The position numbers were made by a program, and so were the translations under genes. Below are positions 1-8,858 of a stretch of 64,000 nucleotides of DNA, piece after piece. Location: assembly GCF_001708445.1 (NCBI RefSeq), contig NZ_CP015637.1, positions 1,241,001 through 1,305,000 of the forward strand. The letters are read 5' to 3'. Source of the DNA: Pseudomonas fluorescens. Its GTDB lineage: Bacteria; Pseudomonadota; Gammaproteobacteria; Pseudomonadales; Pseudomonadaceae. The notes beneath the pieces are model-generated. The model did no database searches and was not told the DNA's origin. It was given only the letters and a program-made list of their open reading frames with translations. Every line of letters starts with the position of its first letter. Position 1 is the stretch's first letter.

Positions 1-350
1 TCCAGCGTGTCCACCCGGCCATTCCAGAACTGCTTGAAGTTCAGGCTGGCGTTGAACACCGTTGGGGTGTTGATCGCCACGGGCTTACCGTCGAAGCCCA
101 GGGAGAACGGCTTGTTGTCGGCACCACCGGATTCCAGGCGATGACAGCTGGCACATGACAGGGTGTTATTGACCGACAGGCGCGGCTCGTTGAACAACTG
201 GCGGCCCAGTTCGACCTTGGCCGGGTCGAGTTCCGGAACCGGCGGTAACGGTTTGAGCGCTTCGTCCAGCGGCGCCGCCACCAGCGGGGCTCCCGCGCCC
301 ATCCATAACGTGAGCAGGAGGCCAAGACGGTAAATTGGAACTTCGCTCAA
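1..350 (-). CDS. Cytochrome c peroxidase / MauG-family protein (N-terminal part, cut by window edge)
   Basis: A periplasmic di-haem peroxidase-type protein; only the first ~116 residues are inside the window. The start chosen is TTG at 350, because AAGGAG lies 7 nt upstream. The protein opens with a hydrophobic signal peptide ending near VAA (residue ~26). The sequence after it fits the CCP/MauG family (ELGRQLF, then haem-binding C66-A-S-C69-H70). The family reduces peroxide or modifies partner proteins using c-type haems; the second haem site would lie outside. It runs in the same direction as the GGDEF/EAL gene behind it, with only 25 bp between them. The family call is firm; substrate is unknown. 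Confidence 0.8.
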   Translation of the reverse strand, partial: MSEVPIYRLGLLLTLWMGAGAPLVAAPLDEALKPLPPVPELDPAKVELGRQLFNEPRLSVNNTLSCASCHRLESGGADNKPFSLGFDGKPVAINTPTVFNASLNFKQFWNGRVDTL

Positions 351-375
351 GCGAGCACTCCTTGCAGGCACGGGG

Positions 376-2250
376 CTATTGACGGGGCATCAGCGAGTCG
401 CAACCCACCCGCAGCAACTGGGCAAAGTCCTTCGCGGGCAGGGCCTGGCTGAACAGATACCCCTGGCCCTCTTCACATTGGAGCGCCTTGAGGACATTCA
501 ACTGTTCGATGGTTTCCACCCCTTCGGCGATGATGTTCAACTCCAGGCTCTTGCCCAGGGCGATGATAGCGCTGATCAGCTGTTTGTCCCGGCTGTTTAC
601 AGTCAAGCCGTGCACGAATGATTGATCGATCTTCAGCACATCGATGGGGAAACGGCGCAGGTAGCTGAGGCTGCAGTAACCGGTGCCGAAATCATCCAGC
701 GCCAGGCGCACCCCCATGGCCTTGATTTTCTGCAGGGTTTCGACGGTGTCGTCGACATTCTGCATCAGCACGCTTTCGGTGATCTCCAGCTCCAGCTGGG
801 CGGGCGGCAGGCCGGTCTGTTCGAGGATGGCGGCCAGGTTAGCGACAAAATCCCGCTGGCGGAAGTCGAGGGCCGAGATGTTCACAGAGATGCACAGGGG
901 AAACTGGCCCATCGAGCGCCAGGCCTGTGCTTGCGTGCAGGCTTGGCGCAACACCCATTGGGTGAGGGGGATGATCAGGCCACTGTCTTCGGCAACGGGT
1001 ATGAAATCGGCTGGGCCGATCCAACCCGATTGCGGTTGAAACCAGCGTAAGAGTGCCTCGGCCCCGACGATGCGGCCGGATGTCAAATCCAGCTTGGGTT
1101 GGTAGTGCAGCACAAACTCGTCGCGTTCCAACGCCTGGTGCATCGCGCTTTCCAGGTCTTGCTGGTGCCGGGCGCGCAGGTTCATGTCCTCGGTATAAAA
1201 CCTGAAGTCGTCCGGGCCATGTTCCTTGCTGGCGTGCATGGCGGTTTCCGCGTGCTTGATCAGCTCGACCGCCGTACCGCTGTCATTGGGATAAATGCTG
1301 ATGCCCAGGCTCGCAGTGACGCTCAGGTCATGGCTCGCGATATGCCGGGTGATGTTGATCGCCTTGAGCAATTTTTGTGCGACGTGCTGGGTTTGCCGAG
1401 GGTGCTGAATATCGTTGAGCACGATGACGAACTCGTCGGAGCCATACCGGAACACCGAATCCGACTCACGCACCGCTGCCACCAGGCTTTGGCTGACATG
1501 CTTGAGCACCTCGTCACCCACGGGATAACCCAGGGCGTTGTTGATGCGCTTGAACCGGTCCAGGCCAATGAAGATGACGGCCAGTTGAGTGTCGTGACGC
1601 CTGCCGAGGGCAATGGCCTGGGTCAATCGGTCGCCCAGCAGTGTGCTGTTGGGCAACTCGGTCAGCGCGTCGTATTGCAGCAGGTGCGACACCTTCAGCA
1701 GTTCCTGCACCCGTTCTTCAATGGTGCGCTCCAGGCCAATGACCTTGAGTGCGACGTCCTGGGCGAGCTGCCATTTCCAGGTGAGAGCGCTGGCCATCTG
1801 GCGTATTTCCAGGTGGTCGAACGGCTTTTTCAGGATCAACAGTTGGTCGTTGTACTTCAACCGCGCTTCGATCGCTTCAAAGGAATAGTCGGAATAAGCC
1901 GTACACAGGGCAATTTGCAGGTGGGGGTCGACGTTCCACAGTTGTTCAATGGTTTGCAGGCCATCCCAGCCAGGCGGCATGCGCATGTCGATGAACACCA
2001 TGGCATACGGGGCGTCGGCCGCCAGGGCTTGGTTGACCAGGGCAAGCGCCTCCTGGCCCTGGTAGGCGGAGTCCAGCTCGAAGGCCTGGCGCAGCACTGG
2101 CGCGGTGCCGAACAGGGTTTCCTCGAGGCTGTCCATGGACGGCTCGCCGTTTGGATCGGCACACAGGATCTTGCGGAAGTCCTCATGGATCGAGGCCGAG
2201 TCATCGACGATCAGAATGCGACGGTTGGCCCGTCCTGAATCCGGGCTCAT
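376..2250 (-). CDS. Response regulator with REC, GGDEF and EAL domains
   Basis: A 624-residue c-di-GMP signalling protein. Order: receiver domain (~10-150, phosphoacceptor D88, K142 in KKPF), linker helix, GGDEF domain (~190-350), EAL domain (~365-615). The cyclase signature reads GSDEF (270-274) instead of GGDEF, while an RxxD inhibitory site (R261-D264) is kept. The EAL part has the expected residues (EAL 398-400, SVNIS, EITES, DDFGTGY, LKID, AEGVET). The likely output is therefore c-di-GMP hydrolysis, with the GGDEF domain perhaps sensing nucleotide. ATG at 2250 has GGGGAG upstream. It is divergent from the YN-GYP regulator at 2504, so the two may share a signal. Confidence 0.93.
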   Translation of the reverse strand: MSPDSGRANRRILIVDDSASIHEDFRKILCADPNGEPSMDSLEETLFGTAPVLRQAFELDSAYQGQEALALVNQALAADAPYAMVFIDMRMPPGWDGLQTIEQLWNVDPHLQIALCTAYSDYSFEAIEARLKYNDQLLILKKPFDHLEIRQMASALTWKWQLAQDVALKVIGLERTIEERVQELLKVSHLLQYDALTELPNSTLLGDRLTQAIALGRRHDTQLAVIFIGLDRFKRINNALGYPVGDEVLKHVSQSLVAAVRESDSVFRYGSDEFVIVLNDIQHPRQTQHVAQKLLKAINITRHIASHDLSVTASLGISIYPNDSGTAVELIKHAETAMHASKEHGPDDFRFYTEDMNLRARHQQDLESAMHQALERDEFVLHYQPKLDLTSGRIVGAEALLRWFQPQSGWIGPADFIPVAEDSGLIIPLTQWVLRQACTQAQAWRSMGQFPLCISVNISALDFRQRDFVANLAAILEQTGLPPAQLELEITESVLMQNVDDTVETLQKIKAMGVRLALDDFGTGYCSLSYLRRFPIDVLKIDQSFVHGLTVNSRDKQLISAIIALGKSLELNIIAEGVETIEQLNVLKALQCEEGQGYLFSQALPAKDFAQLLRVGCDSLMPRQ

Positions 2251-2503
2251 GGCGCACTCCCCAACTGCAAACGACTCGACGACATAACGACCCCTTCCCT
2301 GAGACTACGTTTAAGCACAGTGTTGGCCTTCGGTGACAGCATAGTCGAGCGCGCTTGAATTTGATGGCCAGTTGGCGTCAAATCACCCCGGTTCCTGCTG
2401 CACGATAGGCAACGCCAGTCGACCTGGCTTCCGGTGACGGGTCAAGGTGTGACATAAGGGTTCAAGTTCGCTCAATTTTGTTTTATTCGAAGGCAGAGTC
2501 GCC

Positions 2504-3832
2504 ATGGACGCACAACTCGCTACGACATCGCCCTATAAACCCACCATTCTGCTGGTTGACGACGAAGAATCGATCCTCAACAGCCTGCGTCGCCTCCTGC
2601 GCGGTCAACCCTACGAGGTCATGCTGGCAACCAGCGGCGCCCAGGCCCTGGACATCATGGCGGCCCATCCCATCGACCTGGTGATGAGCGATGCACGCAT
2701 GCCGGGCATGAATGGGGCCGAGCTGCTGGCCAGGGTCCATCAGTTGTACCCGTCGACCGGTCGCATCCTGCTGACGGGCTACGCTGACCTGCCGACCATC
2801 GTCAAGGCGATTAACGATGGGCAGATCGATCGCTATATCAGCAAGCCCTGGAATGACGATGAGTTGCAGTTGACCCTGCGCCAGTGCGTTGAGCACCAGC
2901 GCCTGGAGCGCCTGACCCGCGACCAGAACGAGCAATTGAAAGTGCTCAATGCCACCCTGGAAAAACGCGTGGCGGCGCGCACCGCCGAGTTGCAACAGAC
3001 CGCCGACATGCTCGACCTGGCCTACGACGAGCTCAAGCGCAGCTATGTGACCGGCACCGAGGTGTTTTCGCTGTTGGCCAACCTGCGCTTACCCAAGCAG
3101 AAGCAGACCAATCGCCAGTTGATCGAATTGATCCGGGTGTATTGCAGGGCCCAGGCGATCGACGAAGCCAGTGCCCGCGACCTGGCCATGGCCGCCGCGC
3201 TCTACAACATTGGCAAGTTGAGCTGGAGCGACAGCATGATGGTCGCGCCATCGGACATGCTGCACAGTACCGATCGCGAGCGTTATCGGGCCTATCCGAC
3301 CCAGAGCGAGTCGTTGCTGATGACCCTGGAGCCGATGAAGGACGCGGCACGCTTGATCCGCCATCACCAGGAGCGTTGGGACGGCACGGGTTTCCCCGAC
3401 CACCTCAAGGGCGAGCAGATCCCCTCGGGGTCGCGGTTGTTGAAACTGGCCGTCGACTTTATCGAGTTACAAAAGGGCTTGATCCTCGAGCGGCAGATGA
3501 ACAGCGATGAAGCGCTGCTCTTTATTCGCAAATATGCCGGCAAACTCTACGACCCGGACATGCTGGAGGACTTTATCCACGCGTGCGCTGCCTTCCTCAG
3601 CGACGTGACGTTGGGCGACCCGAGCGTGAAGGCGCTGACCACCCGCGAACTGACCGAAGGCATGGTGCTGGCGCGCAATCTCAATGCCGATAACGGCATG
3701 TTGCTGCTCAACGCCGGCAAGGTGTTGAACCTGCCGCTGGTGGACAAGCTGATTGCGTTTGAAGCGATGGAAGGGGCCAAGTACACCGTGTTTATCAAAG
3801 ACCCTGAAGAAGGTGCGCTGCTTTCCGATTGA
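2504..3832 (+). CDS. Response regulator with degenerate HD-GYP (YN-GYP) domain
   Basis: 442 residues: receiver domain (~13-130; phosphoacceptor D63, K114), a coiled-coil linker (~130-180) and an HD-GYP-type output domain (~185-370), followed by a C-terminal extension. The catalytic HD of HDIGK is replaced by Y234-N235 (LYNIGK), and the GYP loop reads HHQERWDGTGFP (287-298). From general knowledge, P. aeruginosa PA2572 is a known YN-GYP protein and is not expected to hydrolyse c-di-GMP directly; this looks like the same type. A signalling or protein-interaction role is more likely than catalysis. Divergent from the REC-GGDEF-EAL gene. The start codon has only a weak ribosome site. Confidence 0.88.
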   Translation: MDAQLATTSPYKPTILLVDDEESILNSLRRLLRGQPYEVMLATSGAQALDIMAAHPIDLVMSDARMPGMNGAELLARVHQLYPSTGRILLTGYADLPTIVKAINDGQIDRYISKPWNDDELQLTLRQCVEHQRLERLTRDQNEQLKVLNATLEKRVAARTAELQQTADMLDLAYDELKRSYVTGTEVFSLLANLRLPKQKQTNRQLIELIRVYCRAQAIDEASARDLAMAAALYNIGKLSWSDSMMVAPSDMLHSTDRERYRAYPTQSESLLMTLEPMKDAARLIRHHQERWDGTGFPDHLKGEQIPSGSRLLKLAVDFIELQKGLILERQMNSDEALLFIRKYAGKLYDPDMLEDFIHACAAFLSDVTLGDPSVKALTTRELTEGMVLARNLNADNGMLLLNAGKVLNLPLVDKLIAFEAMEGAKYTVFIKDPEEGALLSD

Positions 3833-3880
3833 GGCGCTTTCTGTGATCCTTGCGGCCCTTTCATTCGAGGCAGCCTGTAC

Positions 3881-4294
3881 ATGACCACTACGATTCGAAT
3901 CGCCGCGGCCCTGCTGATCGGCGGCGACGGCCAAACCCTGCTGGTGCGCAAGCGTGGCACCCAGGCTTTCATGCAACCCGGCGGCAAGATCGACGCCGGT
4001 GAGCAACCTGTCCAAGCCCTGGCCCGTGAGCTGTACGAAGAACTGAACCTGCAGATTGACCCCGGCGCGGCCGTGTACCTCGGCCGCTTCTCGGCCCCGG
4101 CTGCCAACGAGCCGGGTTTCACCGTGCAAGCCGAGTTGTTCCAGGTACACATTGATGTACCGGTGAGCCCCGCCGCTGAAATCGAAGAGGTGCGCTGGAT
4201 TGACCCGGCCGGTGATGGTGGCCTGGCGCTGGCGCCGTTGACCCGTGACCTGATCCTGCCGTTTTATCGCGAATCCCTGGCCAGTACTGTCTGA
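3881..4294 (+). CDS. Nudix hydrolase
   Basis: 137 residues with a complete Nudix box, GKIDAGE followed seven residues later by RELYEELN (~39-61). This fits GX5EX7REUXEEXGU, the Mg2+-binding helix used to cleave nucleoside diphosphate-linked compounds. The family removes damaged nucleotides or sugar/alcohol diphosphate conjugates; the substrate cannot be read from sequence. It is 49 bp after the YN-GYP gene on the same strand and converges on metR, with 13 bp between the two stops. GAGGCAG lies a little upstream of the ATG. Confidence 0.9.
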   Translation: MTTTIRIAAALLIGGDGQTLLVRKRGTQAFMQPGGKIDAGEQPVQALARELYEELNLQIDPGAAVYLGRFSAPAANEPGFTVQAELFQVHIDVPVSPAAEIEEVRWIDPAGDGGLALAPLTRDLILPFYRESLASTV

Positions 4295-4307
4295 CGGGGA
4301 GAGGGGT

Positions 4308-5225
4308 TCAGCGCACCGCGCTGACCCCGTCCAGCGTGGAAAACGAAGTGTCCTTGGCCGTCAGCAGGAAGTCGCGCATGTACGGCGCATCCAGCATGTC
4401 CGCACGAATCCCCGCATACAACGTGGCAAACAGCCCTTTCTCGCCCAGGCGCTTGGCCTTCACGTAACCGCGCGAGCTGTATTCATGCAGCGCCCAATGG
4501 GGCATGCCGCACACGCCACGACCGCTGGCCACCAGTTGCATCATCATCACCGTCAGTTCCGAGGTCCGCACCTGGGCCGGTTCCACGTCGGCCGGCTCCA
4601 GGAAGCGGGTGAAGATGTCCAGGCGGTCACGTTCCACCGGGTAGGTGATCAGGGTTTCAGTGAGCAGGTCTTGCGGCACGATGTAGGCTTTGTTCGCCAG
4701 CGCATGCTGGTTGGCCACGGCGAGCATCGCTTCGTAAGTGAACAGCGGCACATAGGTAATGCCCGGCAGTTCCAGTGGGTCAGAGGTCACCACCAGGTCC
4801 AGGTCGCCGCGAGCCAGGGCCGGCAGGGGGGCGAAGGCAAACCCCGAGGCCAGGTCCAGTTCGACTTCGGGCCAGGCGTCACGGAACTGGTCGATGGTCG
4901 GCATCAACCATTGGAAGCAGCTGTGGCACTCGATCGCCATGTGCAGGCGCCCGGCGGTGCCGCCGACCAACCGCGCGATATCGCGCTCGGCACCCCGCAG
5001 CAAGGGCAGGGTGGCATCGGCCAGTTGCAGCAGACGCAGGCCGGCGCTGGTGAAACGCACGGGTTTGGTCTTGCGCACGAACAACGGCATGCCCAGGCGC
5101 TCTTCAAGCTCCTTGAACTGGTGGGACAGCGCCGATTGCGTCAGGTGCAGGCGCTCGGCGGCTTCCACCAGGCTGTCGGCTTCGCGCAGGGCGTGCAGGG
5201 TCTTGAGGTGACGGATCTCGAGCAC
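4308..5225 (-). CDS. metR: LysR-type transcriptional regulator MetR
   Basis: 305 residues. The N-terminal winged HTH (~1-60: HLTQSALSHQFKELEERLG) is followed by a LysR effector domain. Sequence features typical of MetR are CHSCFQWLMPTIDQF and DLVVTSDPL, where homocysteine is the co-inducer. MetR controls methionine biosynthesis genes. The next gene is divergent and has a TGAA-N5-TTCA MetR box between the two starts, consistent with metR controlling it or itself. In P. aeruginosa PAO1 metR also sits beside a hydrolase gene and glpM/glpD; that gene order is kept here but spread over 20 kb. Confidence 0.93.
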   Translation of the reverse strand: MLEIRHLKTLHALREADSLVEAAERLHLTQSALSHQFKELEERLGMPLFVRKTKPVRFTSAGLRLLQLADATLPLLRGAERDIARLVGGTAGRLHMAIECHSCFQWLMPTIDQFRDAWPEVELDLASGFAFAPLPALARGDLDLVVTSDPLELPGITYVPLFTYEAMLAVANQHALANKAYIVPQDLLTETLITYPVERDRLDIFTRFLEPADVEPAQVRTSELTVMMMQLVASGRGVCGMPHWALHEYSSRGYVKAKRLGEKGLFATLYAGIRADMLDAPYMRDFLLTAKDTSFSTLDGVSAVR

Positions 5226-5351
5226 GGGCTCTCCATGAGGATAGTTTGTGACAAGTTGCGATAGCGTGAGTTTGTCTCATGTTCGCGGGCCTGTCGACCA
5301 CGACCACCGGGCACTCTTCATCAAACTGTCATGGAAGTGTGGCAGCGCGCT

Positions 5352-5364
5352 TGAACAAACTTCA
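5352..5364 (+). promoter_or_regulatory. Candidate MetR-binding site
   Basis: TGAACAAACTTCA matches the MetR consensus TGAA-N5-TTCA exactly, with the central A/T the consensus favours. It lies between the divergent metR and the alpha/beta hydrolase gene, 44 bp before the hydrolase ATG. Binding is inferred. Confidence 0.6.
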
Positions 5365-5407
5365 TCAGACTCGCGCTCTACTGGGGTTCTGCGTTTCGGT
5401 GTTTTTC

Positions 5408-6427
5408 ATGCGCGTGTTGTTTTTACTGGCCGCTCTACTATTCGGCCTGCCGTCTTTTGCGGCTTCTCGATGTGATGTCAATGTCCCGACCCAAACGGTC
5501 GACCTGGCTCAGGTGAGCATCGCTTACCAGAGCATCGGCCGTGCGTCCGATCCTGCATTGCTGCTGGTGATGGGCCTGGGCGGGCAGTTGATCCACTGGC
5601 CGGATGAAGTGGTCGTCGCCCTGTGCCAGCAAGGTTTCCGGGTGATTCGCTACGACAACCGTGACGTTGGCCTGTCCACCTGGCGCCAGGCACCGGCCAG
5701 CGCCAACCTGACCTTCGAAGTGCTGCGCTACAAGCTCGGCCTGCCGGTGGCCGCGCCCTACACCCTGACCGACATGGCCGACGATGCCCTGGGCTTGATG
5801 GACGCGTTGCAGATCCGCCAATTCCATGTGCTGGGCGCGAGCATGGGCGGCATGATCGCCCAGCACCTGGCCGCCATGGCGCCGCAGCGCGTGGAAAGCC
5901 TGACGCTGATCATGACCAGCTCTGGCGCTGAAGGCTTGCCGGCCCCGAATGCAGCGCTGGTGCAGTTGTTGTCGCGACGCAGCGCGCCGAATCGTGAAGT
6001 GGCGCTGGAGCAGCAGGCGGATTTGCTCGCGGCGTTGGGCAGCCCGAACGTGAAGGATGATCGCCAGGCGTTGTTGCACCAGGCGGCGCTGTCCTACGAC
6101 CGCGCCTTCAACCCGGAAGGCGTGAAGCGCCAGATCATGGCGATCCTCGCCGAACCGAGCCGCGTGCCGCTGCTCAACCAATTACGCGTGCCGACCCTGG
6201 TGGTCCACGGCACCGCCGACCCGTTGCTGCCGGTGATGCACGGCGTGCACCTGGCGGCGCATATCCAGGGCAGCCAATTGAAGTTGATTCCCGGCATGGC
6301 CCACCGTTTCCAGGAAGCGTTCAAGGCGCCGCTGCTGACGGCGGTTCTACCGTACCTGCAAGCCCATCGCGAAGATGCTGCACATTGGGCGCAGATTGAC
6401 CTGGGCGAGCCTTCGAAGGTGTTGTGA
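5408..6427 (+). CDS. Exported alpha/beta hydrolase
   Basis: 339 residues from the ATG at 5408, chosen because the product then begins with a clean signal peptide ([20 protein letters not shown]) and the MetR box stays upstream. An in-frame ATG at 5279 would add 43 residues with no signal character. Alpha/beta hydrolase fold with nucleophile elbow GASMGG, acid in HGTADPLLP and His in GMAHRF. The substrate is unknown; esterase or lipase-like activity is the usual assumption. It matches the position of PAO1 PA3586, next to metR. There is no strong Shine-Dalgarno, so the start is less certain than the function class. Confidence 0.85.
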   Translation: MRVLFLLAALLFGLPSFAASRCDVNVPTQTVDLAQVSIAYQSIGRASDPALLLVMGLGGQLIHWPDEVVVALCQQGFRVIRYDNRDVGLSTWRQAPASANLTFEVLRYKLGLPVAAPYTLTDMADDALGLMDALQIRQFHVLGASMGGMIAQHLAAMAPQRVESLTLIMTSSGAEGLPAPNAALVQLLSRRSAPNREVALEQQADLLAALGSPNVKDDRQALLHQAALSYDRAFNPEGVKRQIMAILAEPSRVPLLNQLRVPTLVVHGTADPLLPVMHGVHLAAHIQGSQLKLIPGMAHRFQEAFKAPLLTAVLPYLQAHREDAAHWAQIDLGEPSKVL

Positions 6428-6482
6428 CATTGGTGTATCGTGCAACTTTTGTGGCACATGAATGCCAGCGAGGTTGCCTACC

Positions 6483-7136
6483 ATGAGTACTCCCCTGAAA
6501 ATCGATTTCGTCAGCGACGTGTCCTGCCCCTGGTGCATCATCGGCCTGCGTGGCCTGACCGAAGCCCTCGACCAACTGGGCAGCGAGGTGCAGGCCGAGA
6601 TCCATTTCCAGCCGTTCGAACTGAACCCGAACATGCCCGCCGAGGGGCAGAACATCGTCGAGCACATCACCGAGAAATACGGTTCCACCGCCGAACAGTC
6701 CCAGGCCAATCGTGAGCGCATCCGTGACATGGGGGCCGCGCTGGGCTTTGCCTTTCGTACCGACGGCCAGAGCCGTATCTACAACACCTTCGACGCCCAT
6801 CGCCTGCTGCATTGGGCCGGGTTGGAAGGCTTGCAGTACAACCTCAAGGAAGCGTTGTTCAAGGCCTATTTCACCGATGGTCAAGACCCGTCCGACCACG
6901 CCACCCTGGCGATCATCGCCGAGAGCGTCGGCCTGGACCTCAAGCGCGCGGCCGAGATTCTCGCCAGCGACGAATACGCCGCAGAAGTCCGCGAGCAGGA
7001 GCAGTTGTGGATCTCCCGTGGCGTGACGTCGGTGCCGACCATCGTGTTCAACGATCAATACGCTGTCAGCGGTGGCCAGCCGGCCGAAGCCTTTGTGGGG
7101 GCGATTCGCCAGATCATCAACGAAGCCAAAAACTGA
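6483..7136 (+). CDS. DsbA-family (FrnE-like) oxidoreductase
   Basis: 217 residues, thioredoxin fold with DsbA insertion. The active site CPWC is at residues ~18-21 in SDVSCPWCIIG, and the cis-Pro loop is near the C-terminus (SVPTIVF). There is no signal peptide, so the protein is probably cytosolic, as for FrnE-like proteins. These act as disulfide isomerases/oxidoreductases, some in oxidative or polyketide-related settings. The ATG at 6483 is preferred over 6462 because the conserved N-terminus (PLKIDFVSDVSCPWC) begins just after it and GAGG sits about 8 nt upstream. 55 bp separate it from the hydrolase gene. Confidence 0.88.
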   Translation: MSTPLKIDFVSDVSCPWCIIGLRGLTEALDQLGSEVQAEIHFQPFELNPNMPAEGQNIVEHITEKYGSTAEQSQANRERIRDMGAALGFAFRTDGQSRIYNTFDAHRLLHWAGLEGLQYNLKEALFKAYFTDGQDPSDHATLAIIAESVGLDLKRAAEILASDEYAAEVREQEQLWISRGVTSVPTIVFNDQYAVSGGQPAEAFVGAIRQIINEAKN

Positions 7137-7154
7137 AGTCGAACACTGATCCAA

Positions 7155-7445
7155 ATGTGGGAGGGGGCTTGGTCCCGATGGCTTAGTGTCAGCCGATAAA
7201 GATGTTGAATGTGCCACTGCTATCGGGGCATGGGTATCTACACAATTTCCAGTGGTCTGTGGCGAGGGAGCTTGGTCCCGTGGCGGCCTTCGGGCCGACC
7301 GCTTTTTTGGAGTTTTAGCGAGTACATATCGGTCGGCCCGAAGGCCGCCACGGGACCAAGCTCCCTCGCCACAGACCGCTGAAAAAAGTTGTGTAGATAC
7401 TTATGCCCCGATGAGGCCGCCATCGGGGCAAGCCCCCTCCCACAT
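7155..7445. repeat. Nested intergenic palindromic repeat (~290 bp)
   Basis: This fills most of the 7137-7563 gap. Three nested inverted arms are visible: the outer pair ATGTGGGAGGGGGCTTGG (7155 on) with CCCCCTCCCACAT (to 7445); the middle pair ATCGGGGCA (7222-7230) with TGCCCCGAT (7403-7411) plus GTATCTACACAA with TTGTGTAGATAC; and the inner pair, about 50 bp, around CTGTGGCGAGGGAGCTTGGT and its complement (about 7257-7378). It looks like one palindromic repeat inserted into another. No gene is supported inside it. Confidence 0.8.
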
Positions 7446-7563
7446 CAGTTCTGCGCAGGCTTCAAGCCTTCGCTCGTTCACCCGCTGGCCCGCCCCTTGC
7501 ATTGACCCCCTAAAGCCCAGCCGGTATCCGGTTGGGCGCTGCCATTAGGGGTGAAACACTACC

Positions 7564-8484
7564 TTGAATATTCTTGACCTCGACCACAGCCTCACCGGTC
7601 AGGCGCCGATTGCCCAACGTTTGGCCAGTGGCCGCGCCAACCGTATCGACTTGCTGGACCTGGGCCCTAAATTACGCCTGTGGTCCACCGAAAAAACCTG
7701 GAAGCGCTTCGCCGAACGCCTGGCCCACCGGCCGCGGCCCACCAATGCGCGGCCGGAAATTCTATTTGTCGGCTCCGGCGATTATCACCACCTCACGCCG
7801 GCATTCCTCGCGGATTTGAAAGAACCTGTCAGCCTGATCCACTTCGACAACCACCCCGACTGGGTGCGCCTGGCACCCAAGCGGCACTGTGGTTCGTGGG
7901 TCAACCGTGCGCTGAAAATGCCGGCGATCCAACGTATCGTGACCCTCGGCCCGTGCAGCGACGACCTGCATAACCCGCAACTGCGCGGTGGCAACCTTGG
8001 CGCCCTCAAGCGCGGGAAATTGCAGCTGTTTCCGTGGCAGCACCCGCCATCGAAGGTCTGGGGCCGGGTGGGCGATGGTGCTGGCCACCAGCAGCAGGAA
8101 AACTACCTGCACTGGCGCAACCTGGCGGAGCTCGACTGGGCGGCCTTTCTGGACCAGATGATCACCAGTCTGCCCACCGAGGCGATCTGGATCACCATCG
8201 ACAAAGATGTGCTGGCCAGTGAAGACGCAGCCACCAACTGGGACCAGGGCGGCATGCGCCTGACCCACCTGCTCCAGGCGCTGCGGGCCCTGGCGGCGCG
8301 CAAGCGGATCATCGGCATCGACGTGTGCGGCGAGTTCGCCACGCCGGTGTTCAGTAACGCGTTCAAGCGTTGGGAGGCCAAGTCCGACCAGCCGCCGCCG
8401 GAGCGTTGGAGCACGGAGGATTTGCAGCGCAACGCTGCCACCAACGAAGCCCTGATCAACCTGTTTGAGGAGCTGTTCCCGTGA
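7564..8484 (+). CDS. Arginase/ureohydrolase-fold protein of unknown substrate
   Basis: 306 residues with a TTG start at 7564 (AGGGGTG upstream). Three segments line up with the metal site of the arginase/agmatinase superfamily: GSGDYHHL (70-77), D95-N-H97-P-D99 matching DxHxD, and D213-K-D215 matching DxD, followed by GIDVCGEF (251-258). The rest is divergent from classical arginase, so the substrate cannot be named. It overlaps the next gene by 4 nt, so it is translationally coupled to two small EamA proteins; together they may process and export a small molecule, which is inference. Confidence 0.72.
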   Translation: MNILDLDHSLTGQAPIAQRLASGRANRIDLLDLGPKLRLWSTEKTWKRFAERLAHRPRPTNARPEILFVGSGDYHHLTPAFLADLKEPVSLIHFDNHPDWVRLAPKRHCGSWVNRALKMPAIQRIVTLGPCSDDLHNPQLRGGNLGALKRGKLQLFPWQHPPSKVWGRVGDGAGHQQQENYLHWRNLAELDWAAFLDQMITSLPTEAIWITIDKDVLASEDAATNWDQGGMRLTHLLQALRALAARKRIIGIDVCGEFATPVFSNAFKRWEAKSDQPPPERWSTEDLQRNAATNEALINLFEELFP

Positions 8485-8858
8485 CCCTGACCGTGGTGTT
8501 GCTGGTGGCCTTTTCCATCGTGCTCGATGTGATCGGCCAACTGTGTTTCAAGATTGGCCTGGACCGCCTGCCAGCGCTGGAGGGTGAGTTTCGCCTGAAT
8601 GCCTTCTGGGGCCAGGTGTTCAATGCGCCGTTGCTGTGGGCCGGGATCGGCGCCTATGCCATCGAGTTCTTCGTCTGGCTGGAAGCCTTGTCCCGTGCGC
8701 CGTTGAGCCTGTTGTTCCCGGCGGCGGCGCTGGCTTATTGCGGGGTGGTGCTGGCAGGCAAGCTGGTGCTCAAGGAAACCGTCAGCCGGCGCCGTTGGCT
8801 GGGAACCCTGGTGATTACCCTGGGGGTGATGTTGGTGGCGATTGGGAGTCAGGCATGA
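8481..8858 (+). CDS. Small EamA/DMT-type membrane protein (first of a pair)
   Basis: 125 residues with four predicted membrane helices (about 4-24, 51-71, 75-93, 104-124): one half of a drug/metabolite transporter fold. It starts inside the stop region of the arginase-like gene and overlaps the next small membrane gene by 4 nt (ATGA). Pairs of 4-TM proteins of this size work as heterodimers in SMR/ArnE-ArnF type flippases, so a heterodimeric transporter is the simplest model. The substrate is unknown. Confidence 0.75.
   Translation: MTLTVVLLVAFSIVLDVIGQLCFKIGLDRLPALEGEFRLNAFWGQVFNAPLLWAGIGAYAIEFFVWLEALSRAPLSLLFPAAALAYCGVVLAGKLVLKETVSRRRWLGTLVITLGVMLVAIGSQA

Noticed and set aside
7186-7548. 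120-codon frame inside the nested palindrome
   Set aside because: The frame is a by-product of the inverted repeats; no ribosome site, no conserved features.
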